Assembly (NCBI GenBank): GCA_037013685.1
Contig: CM072887.1
Coordinates: forward strand, 52,379,154-52,443,153
DNA length: 64,000 nucleotides
Source of the DNA: Acridotheres tristis
Taxonomy: Eukaryota > Chordata > Aves > Passeriformes > Sturnidae
Reading direction: 5' to 3'
The notes beneath the pieces are model-generated. The model did not search any database and had not been told where the DNA came from. It saw only the letters and a list, made by a program, of their open reading frames with translations. The position numbers were made by a program, and so were the translations under genes. Shown one piece after another: positions 13,001 through 23,251 of this stretch (position 1 is its first letter; every line of letters starts with the position of its first letter).

Positions 13001-16000
13001 TGTATTTATACCAGTCACCAATGAAGTGCCAAATTCCCCTAGCTTGGTTTAATTTTTTCTTTGGAATGACATAAACCTAAAAATAGAGTAAGGGCATAGG
13101 AAGCTTTTTTCAGCTTTGTGTTTTGTCTTTCTCCAAATGACCATGCCTTTTCACCCTTTTTTTTCACCCTTAGTTTTCCTCTCTCCTTTCTTCATGCTCA
13201 GTAATCTTTAAAATAATCTTTGTGAGGGATGGATGAAAAGGAAATTGCCATGGGGAACTGTAAGATTTCAGGAGAAAAAAAGTAGAAAGCACCCTGAAAT
13301 TTCACAAATTATCCTGAGGAAAATTAAAGTGGCATGGGGCCATGTTCTAGATCTCTGAATTCCACTTTGCTACGAGAATAGTACCTGCCTTTTCAGCTTA
13401 CTGTTGCTTTTGTTTCTATTTTCTCCTCTTTTTCCACCGGCAGTTACTTGTTCATGACTTGGAAAATAAACTTTTTGCAGCAGGGACTGCTTTGTGTTTT
13501 TTTCTGTGAGCATGGTTTCCACATATTTGATAATTCTGGGCCAAAGGTGATAGAAGTAATCTTTCTCTGAGTACTCAGACTCAAAATTTCAGACTGCTCT
13601 TAGTTAGAAGTCCAAAAAGACTGACTTCTCTGGTAGTGTTATTAGTGTTTGGCCAACAGGTGTGTATTATTTCTTAGGTACATCAGCACTACTCCCTGCA
13701 GAGTAAGGAACCTACTCACAGCTTTTTGAAAGGTGAACTCACTGCGCGCCACCTCAGCACAGTTTCAAGTTGGCTTGAGCCTGTGCACAATAGGAATGCT
13801 TACAATCCTCTCCTATGGGGAAGAACAGTGGAGATGATGGCAATTTTTTTTTCAGTTACACTTCTTTTTTACTAAGAGGTATTTTCATGTTATTTGTAAA
13901 ATAAGGTGTAGCCTGCGTTGCACTGTAAAAGTGTTGTACAGGAATCATTAACGTGTAACACATGTATATGCTTTTCCTATAGTATTCCTCTAATTAAGTA
14001 AATTCTTCTTCTAGATGCATCCTTCCCGAAAAAGGTAATGGTCTTGTGGTGGTGATGGCACAGATAGTGGTGTGAAGCAGCAAAAGAAGATGGAAGAGAA
14101 AGAGCACAGGCTTTTGAACACAGGAATTTTTCTTTTCCATCTTTCATTTTGGGTAGTTGAAAACATGGAGTTTCTGAGCAGGATATTTTCATGTGTTGGT
14201 TTTTGTTTTGTGGGTTTTCTGAAAGAATAGCGTAGGAAGTTATGCTAACAAGAAAGAAAACCATTTTTTTCCTGTCAAAGGGGACAAGCATTTAATTCCT
14301 GAAGTGATTCTAAAGGTCAGGAAAGATACATTGATGCTCTTTCAATCTGCAAGTAATTAATTGCTTGGGTCTGCCAAAGAATCAGGTACGTTTATATACA
14401 TATATACAGTTAATTAGTCAAGTATTTGTGGTTGATTAGTGCCTACAATATTAACTGGCTGCTTTCCCTTAAGTAACTCAAATAGTCCATCCTGTTAGTA
14501 CTACTCTGAGCTTTATCACAGTGATCACATCTGCATAAAAATGTAGAATTTGCTTCCTAAACTGAAACCCAAAATACCTCTTGTAAGAACAGTATCAACA
14601 GCAGCTCAAATCAGGACTCAGTCAAAATATGCTAAGTGCACAAGTCTCATGATCAGGTTGTCTCCAAAGGCTTAAGAGAACATTGTGGGAAAGATGAAAT
14701 CCTATGAAGACAAGTGAGTGAATCGGAACTCTTATGTGTCACCTTTCTTCTGATAAATATGATGTAATACTAACCAGTGATTTAGATTGTTTGCTCTTAC
14801 TGTAACAGAATAAAATCATGTCCAGGCAGATTCCGTACTGTTAACCTTTTCCTTTCACTGCTGTGTTTCCTCAGCTAGTTCTTGGCCCAGCTGGAAAAGT
14901 GGCAGGAAATGTCACATACACATAGACATTATGTGGCTGGCTGGGTGCTTTTTTCCCCCCATGTTGTTTAAGCAGGCTTGGAGCAGGCCTGAGGAGCATT
15001 AATGTGCTGCCTCTGACAGCTGAGAGTGTTTTGCCACAGGTGTAGTTTTCCCCAGAGGATTGGGTCTGAATGCTGAAGAGGGAAGAGAATAGATGTCCTT
15101 TGTTGTCCTTGACCAGAAAGGGGTGCATAGCACTCAGCAGAGGATTTATTTAACAGCTTGCTTGTATCCATGGGGCGGTATCAAGCAGTAAAATATTAGT
15201 AAGAAATAAGTTTAGTGGGGCATTCTACTTTCACACTGCCCAGCAATAAGCTGTAAAAATCATCCCTGAAATATGCCTCCTTCTGTGATGAAGTGGGTTA
15301 TATAATTCACCAGACATTACTAAAAGCAGTGATATGCAAGACAAAGACAGACCACTGCAGCAGATGATGTAGGAGTAGAGAGATTACTGAGTAAGAGAAG
15401 CCAGAAGGAGAAATTACTTCTTGTGACACTAGGGAGGCACACTTCAAATTTGGCTTATAATTGTATGTACTTTACCTGTCTCTGAAATTCTCTTATGTAT
15501 ATTAATGTTATGGCAATCTATATGAACAAAATGGGCAGTATGCCAAAGGGGGTTGTAATTTTCAAGTACCTCCATATTGTTATTGGTGAGGGGAGGAGGA
15601 TATCCACTAACAGTGTAATTATGTGGCAATTCCAGGGAAATTGATTATTATTAGCTTTTTATGATCACACTAACAAAGTCAATGGTCCAAGATAAAACAG
15701 CAAAAATTAGTGCTTGAACAATACTCAGCAACAAGGTATCATCAGGTGAGAGTGGATGTATCTGAAACCAGATAATTCCTGAAAGGGAAATGGCCATCTC
15801 CCACCAATTATAACGATGGATGTACTCTATTAAAGCCTGATCCACTTTAACGGGGACTCCCAGCATGAGAGGCCACGTAAGTATGCAATGACACATACAG
15901 TATCGAGAAGTGGGTGGGTGTTTATTCTAAATACCCACATCACTGGGGTATTTGCACCTTTAACCAACAGAGAGAATTACAGGTAGTGAATACAGTTCGA

Positions 16001-16369
16001 TTTCTTCCAGTTGGTTATTGCTTTAACAAAATCTTTTGTCACTTTTTCTAACATCTGCCTTCAGTCCCCCAAACACGGCACGGAGACTGGGTACCTGCAT
16101 AGTCAGAACTATCACTTGTCAGCCATGTCTCCCCCTTTGAGGCTTCGTGGTTTTATATATAATAATTAAAAACACTTCTCTGAGATGGGAGAAGGCTTTT
16201 CTAAAAGGAGAGCAAGTTGCTGCAATACAATAGTGTAATATTTTTGAAGGTCATAATAATAAAGTAGGGGAAAGAGAATAATCATTATTGCTCTTTCTTG
16301 TAATTAGTTTGCTTTCCGATATCCCACACTGTAACTAGAACACTATTCAAGAACACCCATCACAGTGCT
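10023..16369. other. Intergenic DNA immediately downstream of ARID1B
   Basis: AT-rich, with no exon, RNA gene or repeat that I can name with confidence. Contains scattered A/T runs (for example 11707, 13846) and several short open frames without homology. The neighbour expected from vertebrate synteny (TMEM242, transcribed toward ARID1B) was not recognised here, which is compatible with a wide intergenic gap. Confidence 0.55.
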
Positions 16370-16388
16370 TAACAAGATTTAATGTACA

Positions 16389-16394
16389 TTTATT
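16389..16394 (-). terminator. ARID1B: Distal polyadenylation signal of ARID1B
   Basis: AATAAA on the minus strand, followed after about 20 nt by a plausible cleavage site and then a GU-rich stretch (GTGATGGGTGTTC) between about 16365 and 16345. The order signal, cleavage zone and GU-rich element is what a vertebrate poly(A) site requires. It is the last good hexamer before the sequence loses gene-like character. Confidence 0.75.
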
Positions 16395-16905
16395 CTTAAC
16401 ATGTGGAACATATAAAGATTTTATACTGAATAAATGAAATTCATTAAGCCAGAGGAAAAGGAGGAATTTACATCAAGTTTTTTTCTTTTTTAACTACATT
16501 ATCTTGAAATACAAATGCAGATTCTTGTCACTGAAAAATCTTTGAAGTTGTGTTTCTTCCTTTTTTTTTCCTGTATATATTTTTTGTCTGTAGACTGGTA
16601 ACCATTTTCTTAAATCAATCCATACGTAACCATTTCCACACCTTGATTTATAAAGCAAATTGTGATCGGCTGCTCTCCCGAAATAGAGCATGACTTTATA
16701 CATACAGAAACTTGTACATTACCCTCAGTTGTTGGTTTTCTGTGTTGGGTTTTTTCTTTTTTCTTTTTTTTTATTATTTTTTGGAGATATGGCCCAAATG
16801 AAAGAAAAAAAATTCTACTATCACTTTGTAGATACCACATCATGAAAAAGAAACTAAAAACTTTGTACTAAAAAAAAAATGAGGGTATGTTTCATGTACA
16901 ACTTC

Positions 16906-16913
16906 TATATACA
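16906..16913 (-). promoter_or_regulatory. Candidate Pumilio-binding element in the 3' UTR
   Basis: TGTATATA on the minus strand fits the PUM consensus UGUANAUA and lies in the 3' UTR. Such an 8-mer occurs by chance fairly often in AU-rich sequence, so this is only a candidate. Conservation across birds and mammals would decide. Confidence 0.35.
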
Positions 16914-17735
16914 TCACGGCCCTTAGGCAATAAAAAAATATTTTAAAAAATGATTAAAGGAATTGTGAAGAACTGTCATTGTGGAAGGTCAAAAAAAAAA
17001 AAAAGATGTAGACAAGACAGTTCTGGTGAGGAAGCAATTGATGTTTAACTTCAGGTTTTGTTTAAAAATCTTTTAACTTGACTTATTTTGTTTTGTTTTG
17101 CTCCTAGCCTAATGTAACCATTTCTCCTGAGGAGAAATCAGTATTGTTTTGGATTTTGACTACTGACTGACACCCTCCTTGATCCCCTATACCTACATCA
17201 CTAGAATCTTCTATTGCACAGAGCTTTGGGTGATGGTATACAAGTTTTTTTTTTATTTTTTCCTTATCTGAAAAAATAAAACACACAGGAACTTGGTATG
17301 TTGGTTATTTTTCACCTTTTTGTTTCAAAGTGGTGAGATTTTTTCCCCATCATACAATGGTTTGCCATAACATTTTTTTTAAAAAGTCACTAGTTCGCTT
17401 CCCAAAAAATATGCAATACAAACATGGAAAAGAACATTGAAAAGGATAATCTATGGAAAAAAAAAGTGTGACCTTTGAATGTACTAGACAGCAACTTTGG
17501 TTAAAAAAAAATAAAATAAAAAGATGTACTTATACACATAGACAGCAAATATTAATTTCATAACTGTTCAAATTAATAATTTCTTTAATTCCCAATTGGT
17601 AAATAGTGAATGGGGCAGAGGAGCAAAGATTCTTTTTTTTTCCTTCTTCCTACATTGGATAAACAAGAACAGAAAACAGCCAGTTATATGTGACCCTCTA
17701 ATCTCCACTCACACATGCTTGGCTTCTCACTTATG

Positions 17736-19448
17736 TCATAACTGCCCAATCTGAAAAAGTACATCACAGATGACAGATGCAACCAGAGAGTTCAGGACAG
17801 CAGATATTGAGATATCCAGCAAACGACCCTCGTGCAAAAGGAACTCGGAGCGGTTCTCGTCCACTCTCGCCATGGCCAGCAAGGCCTTGGCTGCCCTGCA
17901 CATCATGTCTACACTAGGCGGCTCCAGAGGCGGAGGCTGCATGTGCATGAGGTTATGCTGGCTCTGCTGGTACTGGGCCATAGTGACCCCATCCTCCAGG
18001 AAGCTTATCAAGTTTCCAATGCTTCCCTTCTGCACAGCTATTGCCCTTGCTGCTAATGTGTCCCCCTGGGCAAGGTTCGATAGGAGCGCCATGGACATTT
18101 CTCGGCAGACCGGGTTTTTGCGGTCCCCAACGTACCTAACTAAAGTAGCGTAGAGTTTCTCCTGACGGCTGAACGGAGGGGTGGCCAAGATAAGGTCCAC
18201 ATTATTGTCCTGGATACTGAGCTTACACAGGGTCTCCAGCACAAGTCTCTGAGGCGAAAGAACTGAGTTGGGCCCCACGGTTGGAAAAGGATCCTGTGCC
18301 TCTGCAGATGGGCACACCATCCAGTGCAGCAAGCCATCCAAAATTGGCAAACAGATGCTTTCTGTGTAAGCAGACAAGTCTAGCTGCCCAGAAATGTTGG
18401 CTAATGTGACCAATGTATTATCCCTCAAGACCTCGAGGCAGTCCCACCACCATTCATCCTTGCTGCAGGCCACCCCTTTGTCCTCCTCTTCCTCTTTCTC
18501 GTAAGTCTGCGGTGCTCGCTTTCTTTCTGGATGCTCGTGGTGAAGAAGGATCAACTTTCCCAGGATCAGCACCAAGCCTGGATGTTTGGACATTTCAGTG
18601 TCATTGCCAGGCACAAAAGACAAGCTACGGACGATATTTGACACACAGATGCAGCGTTTGGCCAAGGAGTCTTGCCAGTGAGTTATGGTGCATAGAGGAG
18701 TCTCATCCCGGCTCCTTGGCTCATCCTCTAGCAGTTTAATATTCCGGTGGCTTTTGGCTTGATGGATCCCGAAGGGAAATTTACTGCTCTCTGTTTGGGA
18801 ACCAGAGTTTGAGTCTTCAGGTAATGCTCCTGGCCGAGCTGAGAGGACATCATCGATGGTTGCTGTTATGCTCTTTTCTTGTTGCTCCTCAGATTCACCT
18901 TTCCCCTCGAGGTCCTTCTTTTTGCTTGGAGAGTTCAAGGGAGGAGGGGCTTTCCTGCGTGGTGGAATCTCCATCTTGCTTTCAAAGTGAGTCTGGATAT
19001 GCTCAGTTGTGTCACCACCACCAAGCTGCCAGTGGAGAAGTCCACTATCAAATTCCTGAACGCGTCCAAGTTTGTCAGATCGGTCAACAACAAATAGATT
19101 ATTTTTCTTTACAATCTTTATTGGCAGCTTGTCAAATTTACTAGCTTGTTTTGGCCTCTCACTTGGATCAGCAATGGCACCAGGAGTGGAAAAAACAATG
19201 CTCTTTTCTTCTCCTTCTACCTTTTCATCCTCCCCCTCCTCCTCATCTTCATCAAAATAGTCAATACATTCGTCATTCTCATCTTTTCCAGTATCCTCTG
19301 CCAAGGACTGACTATCATCTTTCTTGGCTGCTTTGTGATCAAGTGCTTTGTGGCCTGGATCTCCCACTTCATATTCCATAAGGATTCCAAAAATGTCAAT
19401 CAGGCATTTTCTAAAATATTCTACTAAAAGCTCAAGAAATCCAGACAA
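17736..19448 (-). CDS. ARID1B: ARID1B exon e13 (last): BAF250_C domain and C-terminus
   Basis: Terminal coding exon of 1713 bp: 570 codons plus stop TGA at 17738-17736. It starts [20 protein letters not shown] (phase 0, acceptor CTTCCCTCAG). Residues about 60-82 of the exon are highly acidic; 100-160 hold [20 protein letters not shown] and [17 protein letters not shown]; 165-250 are basic and Pro/Ser-rich; about 255-520 match the BAF250_C domain ([40 protein letters not shown]), forming the helical scaffold that binds SMARCA4 and other core subunits. An LxxLL motif (LDGLL) is at exon residues 370-374. The end is [10 protein letters not shown]. Full length, intact, no frame break. Confidence 0.98.
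   Translation of the reverse strand: MSGFLELLVEYFRKCLIDIFGILMEYEVGDPGHKALDHKAAKKDDSQSLAEDTGKDENDECIDYFDEDEEEGEDEKVEGEEKSIVFSTPGAIADPSERPKQASKFDKLPIKIVKKNNLFVVDRSDKLGRVQEFDSGLLHWQLGGGDTTEHIQTHFESKMEIPPRRKAPPPLNSPSKKKDLEGKGESEEQQEKSITATIDDVLSARPGALPEDSNSGSQTESSKFPFGIHQAKSHRNIKLLEDEPRSRDETPLCTITHWQDSLAKRCICVSNIVRSLSFVPGNDTEMSKHPGLVLILGKLILLHHEHPERKRAPQTYEKEEEEDKGVACSKDEWWWDCLEVLRDNTLVTLANISGQLDLSAYTESICLPILDGLLHWMVCPSAEAQDPFPTVGPNSVLSPQRLVLETLCKLSIQDNNVDLILATPPFSRQEKLYATLVRYVGDRKNPVCREMSMALLSNLAQGDTLAARAIAVQKGSIGNLISFLEDGVTMAQYQQSQHNLMHMQPPPLEPPSVDMMCRAAKALLAMARVDENRSEFLLHEGRLLDISISAVLNSLVASVICDVLFQIGQL
18327..18341 (-). other. ARID1B: LxxLL motif (LDGLL) in the BAF250_C domain
   Basis: Encodes Leu-Asp-Gly-Leu-Leu at residues 370-374 of exon e13. 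LxxLL motifs can bind nuclear receptors, and ARID1-type proteins have been noted for them; here the motif sits within the folded domain, so it may simply be part of a buried helix. Confidence 0.6.
19203..19271 (-). other. ARID1B: Acidic low-complexity tract inside exon e13
   Basis: Codons encoding [20 protein letters not shown] and the following Glu-Glu-Lys: about 23 residues, most of them Asp or Glu. Acidic runs are present at the same place in both ARID1 paralogues, but length and order vary between species, so this is a fast-evolving spacer between two folded blocks. It contains short GA-rich codon runs prone to slippage. Confidence 0.8.
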
Positions 19449-21479
19449 CTGAGGGAAGAAGAAAGAAAGAACATAAAAATCAAATAAGTATTTTTGTCTG
19501 CAAGAAATTTTATTAGGAACACTGATGCATACATGTGTGAATATTTCTATCATCCGGATAAGGACTTGTGGCTAGGTCCTGCATGGCAGAAGTTAATCAA
19601 AAGGAATTCTTCTAGAGTCTGTCCAAACAGTATATAATGTCAAACTATCATGGCTCCGTTTGCTTCAGCTGTAACAGCTATGAGAGGTACAGAACTTTAT
19701 TAATGTCTCCTTTAAGCCACAGCAGACATCTGGCTTAGCTGTTCTGTCCCCTTGGAAGTGCCTATTACTCTTCATTTTTTGTACAGAGTACTGAAGTTCC
19801 TAATTTGGCTATTTTTTCTGATTTGTACTTTTATTAGATAGCTAAAGTTTGCAATTCTTCCTTTCCTCCTTTGTCTCTAAAACAAAATGTCATGTAGGAA
19901 CATGCAGTTCAGGGTCCAGGCACTGATACCCTAGATTAATATCTCATCTCTATTGGAATAGATCCATTTTTTGCCTGGCAGTAGTTAAAAATTGTTTTTG
20001 GAGCCTGGTGCTGTAAGTTACCCGTCAGAAACAGTTTTCATTTAGGTTTAATCTTCTTAATTAACTTGTAATCACTTTCTTATGGAAAGGCAGTAGTTGG
20101 ACTTGGTATTAATTTACACTTAGTGGCTTTATTATTAAAAATTCTTTGTTGTTATGATGCATTCAGCCTAATTGTCTGGCTTTTAATGTGGGGGTTTTTT
20201 TTAAATTGTGGGCTAATGGGTTTTCAGTAAAATGTAGCATTTTGTCCATTCTATATTATCTTATGATTGCCAGCTTCTGAAAGAACTAAGAACAAACGGA
20301 TGCTTATCAGAACAGCAGGAGTTACCACGCATCATATGGTCCTGGCTGCCATTGGAAACAGAGTCCAAAGCAAACATAACAAAAGAATATAGGTATTTAC
20401 AATATGTCTGGTATTCTGTGCAATTTGCATAGGGTGCATTAACCCAATTTCTGACAGAATTCAGAGAAGATTCACCTCATATAACTTCAAACACCCACAC
20501 TAGTCATACACCTAACCTAATTGTCTTGATTCCTTTTATAATAAATGGTCTTTTACAGGCCATTTCTAGGGTGTGATTCATCTGACCTATTTTAGATCTC
20601 TTCTTCTGGGTGAGATAAATCATGCTATAGATATCTCTGGTTCTAAAGTCAGGTGGGATGTAATGTACCATTTGTGTCTGTATTAAAAAGAAAAGTCATT
20701 ATATTTAAAAAATTATGAGTTACACTATTAGTAACCAAGGAATGAATGGAGGAGAGAAACTGAATATTTAATTTGTACAAATTTTAGATGATGTGAATTA
20801 TCAGCATGCCATCTATTACTACCACCTAACAGGCAAATGATTAGAGCAGAGCTGAAAAATGCTGGGAGGCAGTGAGGCAAAAGCCCACACTGTTAAATCC
20901 TGTGTTGCTTGCATCCTACAGATAGACAGTGGATTTTAGCCTTTAAATTGTCAATTTGTTATCCCTGTGAAAACTTAATTCACTGGAAAAAGAAACCGAA
21001 CAGAAAATAAGCAATTAAATAAAATCCCACAGTCTCACATGAAGTACTGAACAGGACAAGTTGTCACCAAAAACAGCCTTCAAATCAGTTTAATTTAGTT
21101 TTGCAAAGTCTTTAAAGAAACACATTAAGAAAGATTACTAACCTACTGCTGTTTTGAGGGATTATACTATCGTGTGTGAATTTACACATTAGTCTTTTGG
21201 CAGTGCTAAAATTCTTATATTCCTACATGCTCCTTTCTACAAGAAATATCCTTTTTTCAGGCTTCTTTATTTCCTCTATGTGACCTATATCTCTCTTGTT
21301 ACTCACTGTTACCAAGCATAAACAAGTGCAAGTTTTTCAATATTAAAATTTATGTTAATTAGAATAAATTGGAAAAGCCAGCAGCATTTTTGTTTCACTT
21401 TTCTTTCACTTATTTCACTTTTCCTTATTTCACTTTTCTTTCCCTGGAAAGTTGAGAAGTATAATGCTTTCCCACCTAC
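19449..21479 (-). other. ARID1B: Intron e12-e13
   Basis: GT-AG intron of about 2.0 kb (donor GTAGGT, acceptor CTTCCCTCAG). AT-rich, no recognisable nested gene. A short imperfect direct repeat lies near the donor at 21394-21442. Confidence 0.9.
21394..21442. repeat. Short imperfect tandem repeat near the e12 donor
   Basis: Three or four imperfect copies of a unit like tttcacttttccttat on the plus strand; in the transcript this is a GAAAAGUGAAAUAAG-type purine-rich repeat starting about 40 nt after the e12 donor. Purine-rich intronic elements can affect splicing, but there is no direct support here. Confidence 0.7.
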
Positions 21480-21610
21480 CTGAGAGAGGTTGAAAGTAGC
21501 AACAGTGCTGTCATCATACAGAAGAATATTAATAGTGTCTAGCGCCCAGGTACTTTCAGCCAAAAGACCAGATTTAAGAGACATCATCACTCTCCAGGCC
21601 TCAGGAGTTA
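21480..21610 (-). CDS. ARID1B: ARID1B exon e12: start of the C-terminal core-binding half
   Basis: Exon of 131 bp: [43 protein letters not shown]. Entered with TA completing Val, left in phase 0. Acceptor CTTTCTCCAG, donor GTAGGT. This is a folded, helix-forming segment and is nearly invariant between ARID1A and ARID1B; in the BAF complex this C-terminal region forms the armadillo-like scaffold that holds the core subunits (family knowledge). A short G/A-rich direct repeat lies in the intron just past its donor. Confidence 0.97.
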
Positions 21611-22461
21611 CTGGAGAAAGAAAGAGGGAGAAGTAAAACAGTATTAGTGCACCCTTGGAGACTGTTAATGAGTTCTGAAAGATAAACTCTGATATTCTGA
21701 GGATGCAAATTTAAGTTAAATGGTTAAGACCCTATTTTCACTGCTTAGTTCTGTTCAGTTTTCTCTAACTGCTGCTAAGCCTTACTGCTGGAGAATATCC
21801 TAGCAGGGCCATTCTTGCTGACACTGCTGAACCTGAAATAATCATACAAACTTAAAGAACTTGACTAACTCAATTCATCAGTAAACAAAGGCAGACTTCC
21901 CTGTTCAGGAATGTGGAAATCAGAAGTATGAGACCTTGAATGGATGCAATGTAACCAAAATTTAAGGTAGGAAAAAACTTGGGGATCTTTTTAAGAACTG
22001 GGGGAGAAACAAACAGGACAAATACTATGGAATGATTAAATGGACCATTCAAGGAAAGCAGAGACTACACAGCAGAACAGCATGAGCTTCCATGAACAAA
22101 AACATGGAAAGCTTTGCTAAGCTAAATGCTGTACTGGTGATTTAACAGACATTCTAAAGGACCTTTCAACACATTTCATTTTGAAATCTGAGGCAAGCTT
22201 CATTTTTAATGCATTTGTGAAGACCTCAAGTCTCCATATAAAATATTGCTTTCATTTCATGTCAGATTGTCTGGGATGAGTTTTACCTATCATCCTCACC
22301 GAGGCACATGTTATCACATTTTTATTGAAGAAAATCACATTGTAGTTACCAAAGTTCACTATTTGTCAAGAGTGTCTTAAGATGTAAAAAAAAAAAAAAA
22401 AAAAATCAGAATCAAAGTCCCTTTCCTCACAATTTCTATTAGGTTTTGTTTTGATGCTTAC
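21611..22461 (-). other. ARID1B: Intron e11-e12
   Basis: GT-AG intron of 851 bp (donor GTAAGC, acceptor CTTTCTCCAG). Contains a run of about 21 A on the plus strand at 22386-22406; nothing else recognised. Confidence 0.92.
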
Positions 22462-23251
22462 CAATATCTTTTGAGGTAATTTTTCGTCTTGGTTTTAAGA
22501 CTGGTTGGGATGCTTCTACAGAGCCTGGGGGGAAGGTGATCTCTCGCCTAATTGGTGGTGGTTGGGGTGGAGGTCCTGTGACCTGTGACACTGGAACTGT
22601 GGGTATAACCTTTTGCATCTTCATGGAGGGTAGGAAAGGAGACTTGCTTGGAGACATACGGTTTTCCAAAGAGCGCTGGAAGGATGCTGGGCTTGGAGCT
22701 CTGGAGATGTGGTTTGGCATAGAGGGTGGTGTCTGGTAGGATGACTGAGGAGGTCTAGTGATAGGCTGCATGGAGGCTGAGGATGACATATAAGAAGGCT
22801 GCCGTTGGTTGACATGAGAAGGCCACTGACTCTCGTGGTTTATCCTCTGGTCAGGTACCATCATATCATCAGTGCGATTCATCCCTGGATACGGAGGGGC
22901 CTGTGCAGGGCCTCCTGGACCTTGTCTGTTCTGGTAAGGGTAAGGCATATCATTTCGTGTTGGCCACATGTTCTGCTGAGGACCTTCACCGGAGGATGAT
23001 GACTGCATGGGGCCACCAATCATCTGGGGAGGTATTCCATGCTGCTGCATTTGTCCTGGGCCCTGCATCCTCTCCCTGTTATATGGATATGGGTACTGTC
23101 CCTGCATGGGCCTCCTGTCAGGCCCTGTGTAAGCGTTGCCGTACTGGTTATACATTTCCTGCTGCTGGTTGCCATACTGCATGTTATACATATCCCCTTC
23201 GTGGCGTTTGGCTGGAGGCCCATACATGCCATCCATGTGTCTCTTGTAGTT
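22462..23251 (-). CDS. ARID1B: ARID1B exon e11: long Pro/Gln/Tyr/Met-rich disordered exon
   Basis: Exon of 790 bp (263 codons plus one base) beginning [20 protein letters not shown] and ending [10 protein letters not shown]. Acceptor ATTTTCTTTCAG, donor GTAAGC. Contents: Tyr/Gln-rich start ([10 protein letters not shown]), repeated Met-Gln-Gly-Pro, an [11 protein letters not shown] motif, SP-rich stretch with [17 protein letters not shown], a run of prolines before [13 protein letters not shown], then a basic end. PAKRHEGD and RRKITSKDI carry basic clusters that could act in nuclear import (inference). No premature stop. It is one of the best-conserved parts of the protein and links the ARID half to the C-terminal core-binding half. 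Confidence 0.97.

Larger units (their letters stand above)
16370..17735 (-). other. ARID1B: ARID1B 3' untranslated region
   Basis: Sequence from the TGA stop to the likely cleavage point, about 1.37 kb. It is AU-rich with many U and A runs (for example near 17639, 17249, 16990, 16762) and contains several AATAAA or related hexamers on the minus strand, the last at 16394-16389. No open frame of note. The extent is inferred from the polyadenylation signal; upstream hexamers near 17255 and 16770 could give shorter transcripts. Confidence 0.75.

Noticed and set aside
1..16369. Search for TMEM242 or other neighbour exons
   Set aside because: No frame in the intergenic part showed recognisable homology or paired splice sites.
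17770..18153. Plus-strand open frames over the last exon (also 18809-19144, 22903-23316)
   Set aside because: Antisense shadows of ARID1B exons e13 and e11; the minus-strand frame carries all the conserved protein wording.
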